From contig OY970070.1 of NCBI GenBank assembly GCA_963705355.1, positions 1,426,001-1,490,000 on the forward strand: a DNA stretch of 64,000 nucleotides. Direction: 5' to 3'. The position numbers and the translations under genes were made by a program. Of the stretch, positions 53,071-60,963 are shown piece after piece (the first letter of the stretch is position 1; each line of letters starts with the position of its first letter). Under the pieces are notes generated by a model. That model did not search any database, was not told the origin of the DNA, and worked only from the letters and a program-made list of their open reading frames with translations. Origin of the DNA: COMBO-56-21 sp963705355. Lineage in GTDB: Archaea; Thermoplasmatota; Thermoplasmata; UBA10834.

Positions 53071-54399
53071 GTCTATGTCAACCCTCGACATTCGCCGTAT
53101 GGGCTTGTGAAGATGTCTGCGTGAGGCGACTGGCGGCTCGTACCAACCAGTCTTGATGGCTCTGGGGAATGCCCTGAACCTGGCTTTTGAGGCTGGGGCT
53201 TTGGCGCCACACTTCTTGCATCGGTAGCCTTGTCCAGAGCCCATCGAACCCATGCTCTTGCCGCATGCTCTGCAGATCGGGTTCTGCACTTTCCTGATGT
53301 CCTTGACGAGCTGGCGAACCTGCATCTTCTCGACGTTCAGGCTCCTTGGCGTCTCTCGAACGGAACCGCACAGAACGACTTCGTCTCCCGGAATCAAAGC
53401 GCGTGCGACATCCCTGAAGGCCCTCGAAGGTTCGTAGAACGCCGCGTCGATGTCCGACCCGTCCGAGATCCGAAGGATAACATGCTTCCCGGGGATCGTG
53501 ACAGGATTCGAGACGACTCTCGCCCTGATGCGGGCCGAGTCCCTCGGCATAAGGGTTGCGATCTTGCGATTCACTATGTGGTCCTCGGTGGCCTGGTTCG
53601 TCAGGAACATTAGCCACTTGTCCGGCCGCTCCCCTTTGATCATCGATCTCGCCTTGAGCAGCTCGTCCGCTGAGTCGCCTCTGATTCCGAAGAGGATCGG
53701 GCACGGAGAGCCTGGAGCGATTGCGATGTGGTCGTTCTCGTAGTCATAGTTGTTGAAGGTCATTTGCGTCGCCTTGTCCATTGCGATGACACTCTTGGGA
53801 TCGATGTCCCTGGGCTTGCCAAACATCGAGGGCGATCTGTACGAGATCACCTCCCAGGTCCTATCTCTAGGCCGCCAAGACATGGCTGCTGCGGCGCCGA
53901 TCACGCCCCTGCCCTCTTTGTACTTCTTCAGAATAGCTCCGGAACCCGAGAGGATGGACTCGACTTCTCTCAAAGGCACAATCTCCCTCACGGCTCGCCA
54001 GTAGAGAGATGGTGGCGGCCTTCTGCTTGACGCGACGATCCCAGGGTTCGTCATATCGCATTCGAACCTGGCGACTCTCTCCAGCACCTTTGCCGTGCGC
54101 CGTACCAGATCCTCGGGAGCGCACTGGCCACCATCAGAGTAGCATTTCAGCTGAGCCCCATTCAAGTCACCGCAGACCTTCGATCGCCCACGACCGGAGC
54201 CGAACGCGAGGCAGATGGCCGCATTGCCCCTTGTCTTCCACGGGATGTTGGGGTTCAACCTCACCAGTCTCGGGAGTCCGATTAGGTCGTAGTCCGAGAG
54301 CTCCTCAATCACGAGTGCGGCAAGGTACGTGGTGCACATGCCCTCGGGGGAATCAGTGTCGTCAAAGGCTAGCAGCGTTCCTGCCACGGCCAAGCCCAT
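53062..54399 (-). CDS. tiaS: tRNA(Ile2) 2-agmatinylcytidine synthetase TiaS
   Basis: 445 residues. TiaS joins agmatine to C34 of tRNA-Ile2 so that it reads AUA, using ATP. Seen: the N-terminal LLAFDDTDSPEGMCTTYLA, LPRLVRLNPNIPWKTRGNAA, an OB-fold domain near 315-370 and a C-terminal zinc ribbon CRACGKSM...CKKCG. ATG 54399 is preceded by GGGGGG. It implies that agmatine is made by this organism. It follows the secreted OB-fold gene by 27 bases and may be co-transcribed with it. Confidence 0.92.
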   Translation of the reverse strand: MGLAVAGTLLAFDDTDSPEGMCTTYLAALVIEELSDYDLIGLPRLVRLNPNIPWKTRGNAAICLAFGSGRGRSKVCGDLNGAQLKCYSDGGQCAPEDLVRRTAKVLERVARFECDMTNPGIVASSRRPPPSLYWRAVREIVPLREVESILSGSGAILKKYKEGRGVIGAAAAMSWRPRDRTWEVISYRSPSMFGKPRDIDPKSVIAMDKATQMTFNNYDYENDHIAIAPGSPCPILFGIRGDSADELLKARSMIKGERPDKWLMFLTNQATEDHIVNRKIATLMPRDSARIRARVVSNPVTIPGKHVILRISDGSDIDAAFYEPSRAFRDVARALIPGDEVVLCGSVRETPRSLNVEKMQVRQLVKDIRKVQNPICRACGKSMGSMGSGQGYRCKKCGAKAPASKARFRAFPRAIKTGWYEPPVASRRHLHKPIRRMSRVDIDKL

Positions 54400-54426
54400 C
54401 GCGCGCCCCCCAGAAAAGGGTTGTTG

Positions 54427-55071
54427 TCATCCATTTAGACGGACTGATCGAACAACCAGCGTCAAGGACATGATTGTCGCGTCAAACCGGAGCTCGCAGT
54501 CGACAAGAACTTCCCTGCCGTCGAACTGCGATAGGCTCACAATGTCCGAGATCACCAGAACGCTGTGCTCGAGATCATTGTCACAGAGCCGATGCCCATC
54601 CTGCATCAGTATCCCGCGAATGACGAATTCGTCGCTTTCGAAGAGAACCCAGTTGGTCGAGAGCAACTTCACGGTCAATACGAACTCGGCCTTCCTCAAG
54701 ACCGACACGCCCTCGCTGTCGGTGAGTATGGATGTCGAGGATTTGTATGTGGAGACCTCGCCCTTGACCGATATCTCGTCGCCGATCTCCACAAACTGGC
54801 TCGGTGGCGGGCCTATCCCCTTCGAGCATATGATTTTGACTGTCATCCCCGAGCGTGGGTCCATGAGCACGAGGTTCTCGATCCCGGCATCATAGGACCG
54901 GAAGTCCACCAGGATGCCAGAAACGATGAGAGATGTCCCGTCATCTAGCGACGATATTTCAGGGATTGCCAGTCGAGGAGTGGCGGAGGATGCGGTCAGC
55001 AGGAGCATGCACCCGAGAAGAACGGAGAGAAGGCATGCGAGTGTACGCTGGGTTGGGATCCTTGGGTTCAC
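54427..55071 (-). CDS. Exported OB-fold protein
   Basis: About 214 residues from GTG 55071. A signal peptide occupies residues 10-30 (TLACLLSVLLGCMLLLTASSA). Two OB-fold-like repeats follow, each of the form ISSLDDGTSLIVSGILVDFR, LVLMDPRSGMTVKI, IGDEISVKGEV and then VLVISDIV...VLVDCELRF. OB folds in exported proteins often bind sugars or nucleic acid, but the role is unknown. ATG 55188 would put 39 unlike residues before the signal peptide and is rejected. Confidence 0.6.
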   Translation of the reverse strand: MNPRIPTQRTLACLLSVLLGCMLLLTASSATPRLAIPEISSLDDGTSLIVSGILVDFRSYDAGIENLVLMDPRSGMTVKIICSKGIGPPPSQFVEIGDEISVKGEVSTYKSSTSILTDSEGVSVLRKAEFVLTVKLLSTNWVLFESDEFVIRGILMQDGHRLCDNDLEHSVLVISDIVSLSQFDGREVLVDCELRFDATIMSLTLVVRSVRLNG

Positions 55072-55130
55072 AATCGTCAATCGATTTGGAGATTGATTCT
55101 CTCTGCGGCTACATGTAACCGTCCAAGCAG

Positions 55131-55577
55131 ATGGAAAACCATTTAAACAGGGTACCGATTTATCGGGACTCAGGTGAGAGATTGCCAAAGGACATCCTGA
55201 CAGAGTACAGGCTCGAGCTCAGCAGCTTCCTTGGCCTCTTGTTCGGCTTTCTCACCATCATTGGTATCGTGGGCGTTTATCTCAACATGAGCGATAGCAA
55301 CAAACTTCCTTCCTATATCTCGTTCCTTCAGGATCTGTCCGATCCGTTTGGAAGTTGGGTCTCCTGGATTGTCGTAGCCGCCCCGATAGGTCTAATCGTC
55401 TGCATATGGTGGTTCTACGACTATGTCAAGAAAATCGGGGAGCTTGCGGACCTGATTGATACGCCCAGCAAGGCCAAGTTCGTGAGAAACCTCGACGACA
55501 TCGAATACCTTGCCTGGTCTCTTCCACAGAGATTTGAGAACAAAGTCCTCACGAAGAAGAAGGAGTTCAAGCTCTAG
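55131..55577 (+). CDS. Small membrane protein with two transmembrane helices
   Basis: 148 residues from ATG 55131. Helices at about 32-52 and 82-104, a polar N-terminus and a charged, basic C-terminal tail. TTG 55182 is an alternative start with AGGTGAGAG ahead. Its upstream TTTAAAC at 55143 could be the TATA box, in which case the protein is 131 residues. Family not recognised with certainty. Converges with hflX. Confidence 0.6.
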   Translation: MENHLNRVPIYRDSGERLPKDILTEYRLELSSFLGLLFGFLTIIGIVGVYLNMSDSNKLPSYISFLQDLSDPFGSWVSWIVVAAPIGLIVCIWWFYDYVKKIGELADLIDTPSKAKFVRNLDDIEYLAWSLPQRFENKVLTKKKEFKL

Positions 55578-55586
55578 ACAACGGCC

Positions 55587-56915
55587 TCATGGGAGGGGGG
55601 CCCCTTCATTTCCGCTCGACTGCAATTCTCTGTGTGAAGGTATTTCCGAGAACTCGGAATTGCTAGAGATCTTCACTGCTCCGGCACCGTTGAGCCGGCT
55701 GATGATCTTTTCGGAATCTTCTGGCTTGCATCTTACCAGGACTTCTGCGTGACCTCCGACGACCTTCAGAGAGATTTCTGCAGAAGACCTCAGATTGGAC
55801 GCCAAGCTGTAGACTTCATCTGTGAGAGGCATGACTGCTTCGATGATGAAGGAATGGCCTTGCACTTTCGTGATCCTTTCCTTCAGAGCATCCAATCCAT
55901 CCTCTGAAACTGAAGAGACTAGAAGCAACTCATAAGGCTTCACGATAGGTTCCACAAGGTCAGATACTCTCTTTCTCAATCTTGAAGGGATCAAATCAAT
56001 CTTGTTTCCAACAACAACCACAGATCTGTTCTCAATCTTCGAGAAAAGAATCCTTAGAGATGTTGACAGCTTAGACAGTACGACTTCATCAGGCTCGCTG
56101 GCATCAAAGATAAGAAGTATCATGTCTGCATAGAATATCTCTTCAAGAGTTGAGTTGAATGCATCAATCAGGTCTGGTGGAAGATCTTTGATAAACCCGA
56201 CGGTATCACTCATCAGGACATTGCCTTTGATGTCTGAGATTCGTCTAGTTGTGGTCGAGAGTGTGGAGAAGAGGCGATCGTCGACCTCAACCGATGCGCC
56301 ACACAGCCTGTTCATGAGGGCGGATTTGCCAGCGTTTGTGTAGCCAGCGAGAGAGACGAGCGAATACCCCCGTTCTCTTCTCTTGGCTCTTGTCACTTCT
56401 CTCTGCTTCGATAGCTCTGCCAGACCCCTCTCGATTCTTCTTGCGTGTGTCTTCGCGTGTTCGAAGTAGACATCTGTTGCGTAAGCACCACCAGCGAGAA
56501 AACCAGGCCTATCTCCTCTCTTCGCTTTGTGAATCCATTCTCTCAGAAAGGGAAGTTCGTATCTCAGCTTCGCTAAAGTCACTTGGGCAATCGCCTCGGG
56601 CGTATGAGCATGATCAGTGAAAATCCGCAGAATCACTCCCGTTCGGTCGATGCATTCCTTCTGGAATTTCATCTCAAGAAAATGATGTTGTGAGGGTTTC
56701 AGGATCCCACTCACAACTATGAGATCAACTTCCATCCCTTCTATTTCCTTGGAGATCTCACTGATTTTACCAGGACCAAGAAAACTTACTCTGTGAGGCT
56801 GAGTTCGATTCTGAACAAATTCCTTGATCACTTCAACTCTTAGTGTCTGAAGCAGAGATCGGATCTCTTCAGTGTCCTCACTCATCGAGAAGATTACAGC
56901 TTTCTTCATTGACAC
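55587..56915 (-). CDS. hflX: HflX family GTPase
   Basis: 442 residues. Ribosome-associated GTPase that splits stalled ribosomes in bacteria; archaeal members bind the large subunit. The HflX domain has FLGPGKISEI and LPFLREWIHKAKRGDRPGF. The G domain has GYTNAGKSALMN (G1), SDTVGFIKDLP (G3) and GNKIDLI (G4). A C-terminal alpha/beta domain completes it. The gene is visibly AT-richer than its neighbours and uses more AGA, TCT and AAT-type codons, which may reflect acquisition or its position beside the origin. Confidence 0.95.
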   Translation of the reverse strand: MSMKKAVIFSMSEDTEEIRSLLQTLRVEVIKEFVQNRTQPHRVSFLGPGKISEISKEIEGMEVDLIVVSGILKPSQHHFLEMKFQKECIDRTGVILRIFTDHAHTPEAIAQVTLAKLRYELPFLREWIHKAKRGDRPGFLAGGAYATDVYFEHAKTHARRIERGLAELSKQREVTRAKRRERGYSLVSLAGYTNAGKSALMNRLCGASVEVDDRLFSTLSTTTRRISDIKGNVLMSDTVGFIKDLPPDLIDAFNSTLEEIFYADMILLIFDASEPDEVVLSKLSTSLRILFSKIENRSVVVVGNKIDLIPSRLRKRVSDLVEPIVKPYELLLVSSVSEDGLDALKERITKVQGHSFIIEAVMPLTDEVYSLASNLRSSAEISLKVVGGHAEVLVRCKPEDSEKIISRLNGAGAVKISSNSEFSEIPSHRELQSSGNEGAPLP

Positions 56916-56984
56916 CGAGGACTTAAGGACTGAAGAGAGATAATTGTATTCACAGACGATTCTCAGCGAAGTTGCAGCTCCGAC

Positions 56985-57004
56985 GACCTCGATTTCCGTT
57001 GGAA
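56985..57004 (-). promoter_or_regulatory. Origin recognition box-like element 1 (inverted)
   Basis: TTCCAACGGAAATCGAGGTC on the minus strand matches 15 of 20 positions of the element at 57043-57062, including TTCCA and GGAAATC. It faces the two other elements, as in many archaeal origins. Confidence 0.5.
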
Positions 57005-57042
57005 GCCTTCTTGTCGCAAGTGATGGTACAGCGAATCCCGGG

Positions 57043-57062
57043 TTCCATAGGAAATCAAGGGG
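57043..57062 (+). promoter_or_regulatory. Origin recognition box-like element 2
   Basis: TTCCATAGGAAATCAAGGGG: a TTCCA..GGAAA dyad followed by a G-string, the arrangement of archaeal ORB/mini-ORB sites bound by Orc1/Cdc6. Confidence 0.7.
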
Positions 57063-57069
57063 TCCCCCT

Positions 57070-57215
57070 CAGATAGTGCTCACGCTTGTGCTCCCCCTTT
57101 TATTATTCTGAGTCATCCATTTTCGTGTGCTACTGGCTCGAATTATTCTTCAAAATTCACGAGCTGTGGAAAAAATGATATCGCACGATAATATTAACGC
57201 TTAAGTAGGGTCTAC
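57070..57215. other. AT-rich candidate DNA-unwinding element of the origin
   Basis: Between the ORB-like elements the sequence turns AT-rich, with runs such as CTTTTATTATTCTGAG, ATTATTCTTCAAAATTC and GATAATATTAACGCTTAAG. This is the expected site of strand opening. The same stretch holds a TATA-like GATAATATTAAC at 57187-57198 that may drive orc1/cdc6. Confidence 0.5.
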
Positions 57216-57260
57216 TGCATTCCACTTTTCCCTCAATTTCATGTGGATTCCGAGAGCGGC

Positions 57261-57280
57261 TTCCATAGGAAATCCAGGGG
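57261..57280 (+). promoter_or_regulatory. Origin recognition box-like element 3, in the orc1/cdc6 leader
   Basis: TTCCATAGGAAATCCAGGGG matches element 2 at 19 of 20 positions. It lies upstream of ATG 57318, so it argues against an in-frame GTG start at 57243. Binding here could autoregulate orc1/cdc6. Confidence 0.7.
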
Positions 57281-57317
57281 AAGGGAAGGAGCTTTTTTGC
57301 TTCAGCGGGGGAACGAG

Positions 57318-58553
57318 ATGCAGGATACCATATTCCAGCAGTACATCAGCTCGAAGTCTGTCTTCAGAGGGGACAAGGATGTTTTGCGCTCATCTTATAT
57401 CCCAGATATTCTCCCGCACAGAGAGAACGAAATCAATCAGCTGGCTTCCATACTCGTGACCGCGCTTGAGGGACAGCGCCCATCCAACGTTCTGTTGTTT
57501 GGAAAGTCAGGAACGGGCAAGACTGCATGCATGAAATACATCGGCAAGGAGATCGAAAGAGCGAACTCGAGCCTCAACAAGGTCCAGTTCATCTACATGA
57601 ACTGCGAGGTCATCGACACGCAGTACGGTATTCTTCAGAACATCGGGAACAAGTTCATCGAGAACTTCGAGGAGCGCATCCCGTTCACCGGCTGGAGCAC
57701 GGAGCGGGTCTACAGTATCCTACGGGAGAAGATCGACGAAAACAAACGCGTCATCGTGATCGCGCTCGATGAGATAGATCAGCTCGTGTCAAAGAGCGGC
57801 GACGACGTGCTGTACCATCTCTGCAGGATCAACGACGATCTGAAGAACGCGAAGGTGAGCGTGATCGGCATCTCCAACGATCTCAGATTCATGGAGTTCC
57901 TCGACCCGAGAGTCAAGAGCTCGCTCGGCGAGGAGAAGTTGGTGTTCCCGCCGTACAATGCAGAGCAGCTCAAGGACATCCTCGAGCAACGCGCGAAACT
58001 CGCATTCGAGGACCATGCGCTCGAGCCATCGGTGATACCGCTCTGCGCGGCATTGGCTGCTCAGGAGCACGGAGATGCTAGGCGAGCGCTCGACCTCCTG
58101 CGCGTCGCGGCAGAACTTGCTGAGCGTAGCCACGTGTCAGTTGTGACCGAATCCGATGTTGTGAAGGCGAAGAACAAGATCGAGCTGGACTGCGTGACCG
58201 AAGCGATACGGACACTGCCGGTCCAGTCGAAGCTCGTGCTGATGGGCATACTTCTGAACAACGAGCGCGGAGATGGCAAGCTGACGACCGGGGACCTGTA
58301 CGAAACCTATAAGGAACTGTGTCAGTGCACTTCGATCGCGATCCTGACACAGCGCAGGATAACGGACCTGATATCAGAACTCGACATGCTCGGAATAATA
58401 CACGCTCGGGTGAAGTCCTTCGGGAGAGGGGGGAGAACGAAGGAGATCGAGCCTAGCGTGCCCGTGGTGGAAGCGCGAAATATCCTGGAGGAAGACGAGA
58501 TACTGAGCCAGCTGAAGAACTACAAGCTGCGGCACCAGACGACTCTGATGTGA
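57318..58553 (+). CDS. orc1: Origin-binding initiator Orc1/Cdc6
   Basis: 411 residues from ATG 57318, with GGGGG six bases ahead. An in-frame GTG at 57243 would encode the ORB element and is rejected. AAA+ domain: DILPHRENEINQLASIL (family opening), Walker A FGKSGTGKTA, Walker B VIALDEIDQLV, sensor 1 IGISNDLRF, sensor 2 near GDARRALDLLRVA. A winged-helix domain follows from about 310. It binds ORB elements and loads MCM. It sits immediately next to the predicted origin, as in most archaea. Confidence 0.96.
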   Translation: MQDTIFQQYISSKSVFRGDKDVLRSSYIPDILPHRENEINQLASILVTALEGQRPSNVLLFGKSGTGKTACMKYIGKEIERANSSLNKVQFIYMNCEVIDTQYGILQNIGNKFIENFEERIPFTGWSTERVYSILREKIDENKRVIVIALDEIDQLVSKSGDDVLYHLCRINDDLKNAKVSVIGISNDLRFMEFLDPRVKSSLGEEKLVFPPYNAEQLKDILEQRAKLAFEDHALEPSVIPLCAALAAQEHGDARRALDLLRVAAELAERSHVSVVTESDVVKAKNKIELDCVTEAIRTLPVQSKLVLMGILLNNERGDGKLTTGDLYETYKELCQCTSIAILTQRRITDLISELDMLGIIHARVKSFGRGGRTKEIEPSVPVVEARNILEEDEILSQLKNYKLRHQTTLM

Positions 58554-58556
58554 GCC

Positions 58557-59510
58557 CTAGGGCTGCGCTGGAGGCTGGCCAGAGGGCGTCTCAGGGTTCT
58601 CCGCTTCCGCCTTTTTCTCTTCATCGAGAATGGGAGCACCGACCTCCGCGCGATCCATCGCCTTGCGCTTCGATATGTCGTGTTTCTCCTTGAATGTGAG
58701 AGCGACGTCGATGATGATCGGTGCCATAACGATTATGGCCAGAGATATCCACAGGTCTCTAACGCTGTTATCTGGAGCCGGGCTGCCCAAAGTACCTGTG
58801 GACCAAAGCTTCAGGAGTCCGAACCAGGGGATTTCGCCTCTGGCCTTGCCCACAACCCAGCTGATATCGACGGGTCCGCCTCCGACATACATCTGATCAA
58901 TTCCGAAGTTGTGGTCTCCTTTGGTTATGAAGCCACTCCTGTGGCTGGAGAGAAGTGCGCCGATGTCGATCGTGACCGTCAGATCGTCATAGCCCACGTG
59001 ATCGATTGATAGTGTGCTCGTGAGCCTGTCCCAAGTGTCCCCGGGGTCGGAGACGGACCATTTGTCCGCTGGTGCTTGATTGAGTGATTCCGCTCTGTAG
59101 CTCATCCAGTCCGAGTTGATCTCCAAATAGATCAATGCCCTGTGGATGATTGGCGTTCCGATATCGGATCCAGCGCGTTTGTAGATGACGACATCTCCGT
59201 AATCACCATACGTCTTGTGACCGGAGACCAGGCCATCCATGTAGGTTACGACGTCCGAGGGGGAGTCGACCTTCTTCACCAGGACCAGGTCTCCCGTGTC
59301 TATCGTGCCGATATGGCTCAGGTTCTCGTCTCCATGCATCATGCTGTTGGATTCAACCACAACCATGGGGGGCCAGAGCCCGGTGTAGGCGAACATCGCG
59401 ATTAGAACCAACGCCACGAAAACGACGGCGACTGCCGCGTCGCGAAGAAAAAGCACAAGTGATTGATGCTTCCTCGGTTTGTTGCTTGGCTCGTCCCTTT
59501 CTTCGGCCAC
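58557..59510 (-). CDS. sip: Signal peptidase I (S26B type)
   Basis: 317 residues from GTG 59510. A TATA box at 59531-59540 sits at leaderless distance, so ATG 59531 lies within promoter sequence and is less likely. N-terminal helix DAAVAVVFVALVLIAMFAY, nucleophile Ser in VVESNSMMHGDE, general-base His in TPIIHRAL, the GDHNFGIDQ acidic site, and a second helix around LWISLAIIVMAPIIIDVAL. The catalytic domain faces outside and removes signal peptides from secreted proteins such as the surface proteins in this window. The C-terminal tail is Glu/Pro-rich. Confidence 0.9.
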   Translation of the reverse strand: MAEERDEPSNKPRKHQSLVLFLRDAAVAVVFVALVLIAMFAYTGLWPPMVVVESNSMMHGDENLSHIGTIDTGDLVLVKKVDSPSDVVTYMDGLVSGHKTYGDYGDVVIYKRAGSDIGTPIIHRALIYLEINSDWMSYRAESLNQAPADKWSVSDPGDTWDRLTSTLSIDHVGYDDLTVTIDIGALLSSHRSGFITKGDHNFGIDQMYVGGGPVDISWVVGKARGEIPWFGLLKLWSTGTLGSPAPDNSVRDLWISLAIIVMAPIIIDVALTFKEKHDISKRKAMDRAEVGAPILDEEKKAEAENPETPSGQPPAQP

Positions 59511-59530
59511 GGCGCTTAGAGCGAACCTCA

Positions 59531-59540
59531 TGTATAAAAT
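59531..59540 (-). promoter_or_regulatory. TATA box of the signal peptidase gene
   Basis: ATTTTATACA on the minus strand, centred 26 bases ahead of GTG 59510. This is the basis for placing the start at the GTG. Confidence 0.55.
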
Positions 59541-59552
59541 GGATATGGTGGG

Positions 59553-59744
59553 TCAGTGCCCGTAGCTCTTCACCGTCTTTTTATCAACGTCCGCTCCGGC
59601 GTCTGCGAGCAATTTGATTGCTACAGGCGACCAGACCTTCACCCCCAAGTTGCTGAGGACCTCCATGGTCGCCCCGTGAATCTCCTCCACATCGCTCTTT
59701 GACAGAATCTCGAGCTGACCGCCGACTGGTTCGTTTACATGCAT
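59553..59744 (-). pseudogene. Truncated MttB-like methyltransferase remnant (N-terminus only)
   Basis: 63 residues from ATG 59744. LEILSKSDVEEIHGATMEVL followed by SNLGVKVWSPVAIKLLADAG matches the N-terminal start of trimethylamine methyltransferase MttB family proteins (COG5598). Those proteins run to about 480 residues. The frame ends after KKTVKSYGH at the point where other members continue with their barrel. Nothing similar continues in any frame. It appears to be a remnant cut off at its 3' end, or a very short derivative. Confidence 0.5.
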
Positions 59745-59946
59745 CAGGGTCGCCTCGGCCGAGTCCTTTGATGCCCGGCCACCGCATTGCGAAGTGTGTT
59801 TATCAAACCGCCAACGAGGGCATCCAGCCAAGAGAACCAAGGTGCATCTCAGAGATACCGACCATCTGTGGAATTGCCTGCTCGGGCGGAACTCCAGATT
59901 TCAAGGCCCACCGATCGTTCTGCGACAGAAAGTTAGAAATGCCAAA

Positions 59947-60456
59947 ATGGGATTGAGGCCAGAGAGGCGTGGCTTGTCAGAGCACAGGAACTCGAGGATC
60001 TCGAAGGACCATTACTTCATGAACATCGCGATCGAGGTCGCCCGCAGAAGCACCTGCACAAGGAGGCAGATTGGGACGATTATCGTCAGCGATGTAGGTG
60101 AGATCAAGAGCACAGGTTACAACGGTAATCCTCGTGGCCTCCCGCACTGCGACGAAATCGGCTGCATCAGGGACAAGCTCAACATACCGTCGGGAACCCG
60201 GCTTGAGACCTGCACCGCCGTTCACGCGGAGCAGAACGCCCTCATTCAAGCGGGGACGAATGCGCGAGGTTCTACGCTGTACTCAACAATTGTTCCTTGC
60301 CCGATTTGTGCGCGGATGATACTCAATGCGCAAGTGGCTCGTGTTGTCTACATAGATGATTACTCAGATCTAGCTGGCGTCGAGCTGCTGAAGCAGGCTG
60401 GCCTCAAGATCACGCGACTGGACAAGAAGTCGTTCGCGGACAAGTTCAAGAGATGA
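59947..60456 (+). CDS. Deoxycytidylate deaminase-like protein
   Basis: 169 residues from ATG 59947. Zinc deaminase: HAE at 93-95 (His ligand, catalytic Glu) and PCPICA with C118 and C121. STGYNGNPRGLPHCDEIGC is the ComEB/dCMP deaminase insertion, with extra cysteines that can bind a second zinc. It converts dCMP to dUMP for thymidylate synthesis. Longer in-frame extension to 59794 shows no homology. No strong ribosome site is visible, so a leaderless transcript is likely. Confidence 0.88.
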   Translation: MGLRPERRGLSEHRNSRISKDHYFMNIAIEVARRSTCTRRQIGTIIVSDVGEIKSTGYNGNPRGLPHCDEIGCIRDKLNIPSGTRLETCTAVHAEQNALIQAGTNARGSTLYSTIVPCPICARMILNAQVARVVYIDDYSDLAGVELLKQAGLKITRLDKKSFADKFKR

Positions 60457-60592
60457 TTTCTCCGCTAGATCTGAAGCGACGGATGTGGCATCCTCAATCG
60501 TCGGCAACTCATCGAGATTCGAATTCTGCCGCCTGTTGTCGTTAAATGTCGAATTAGCGGGGGAATATATCGAAAAAGTCAGACAGCGTTGG

Positions 60593-60604
60593 CTATTTAT
60601 ATCG
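60593..60604 (+). promoter_or_regulatory. TATA box of the ATP synthase operon
   Basis: CTATTTATATCG, centred about 29 bases ahead of GTG 60628. Leaderless transcription of the operon is implied, and the longer in-frame TTG start at 60589 overlaps this box and is rejected. Confidence 0.6.
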
Positions 60605-60627
60605 AAACCCGCATCATCAAGCTGGAC

Positions 60628-60963
60628 GTGGCTGACTTGGGCAAAGCCGAGATCCTCAGAGAGATAAAAGAAGCGGAGGAGCAAGTCCGCGCAATGACGA
60701 AGGAGGCCGAGGAAAAGAGGAAACAGCTCCAGGCCGAGGGCAAGAGAGCCGCGATTCAGAGGACCGACAGCGCTGCGGCCACGCTTCGCAAGTTGCTCGA
60801 CTCGCAGGTAGCTGAAGCCCAAGCAAGAATTGACGCTCGGAAGAAGGCGCTCCTGGAGGAGGGAAACAAGAAGGCAGGCGAGCTCACGTCCGACGCCCGC
60901 CGTAGGATGGGCGCCGCAAAGGAGTTCGTTCTTTCGGAGTTTGAGAGGGCAGTTGATGCTTAG
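60628..60963 (+). CDS. atpH: A/V-type ATP synthase subunit H
   Basis: 111 residues from GTG 60628 (MADLGKAEILREIKEAEEQV), nearly all one coiled-coil helix rich in Ala, Glu, Lys and Arg. Forms the peripheral stalk with subunit E and anchors on subunit I. First gene of the operon and overlapping subunit I by eight bases. Confidence 0.85.
   Translation: MADLGKAEILREIKEAEEQVRAMTKEAEEKRKQLQAEGKRAAIQRTDSAAATLRKLLDSQVAEAQARIDARKKALLEEGNKKAGELTSDARRRMGAAKEFVLSEFERAVDA

Noticed and set aside
57243..57317. GTG 57243 as the start of orc1/cdc6
   Set aside because: It would translate an ORB-like element, and homology and the Shine-Dalgarno support ATG 57318.
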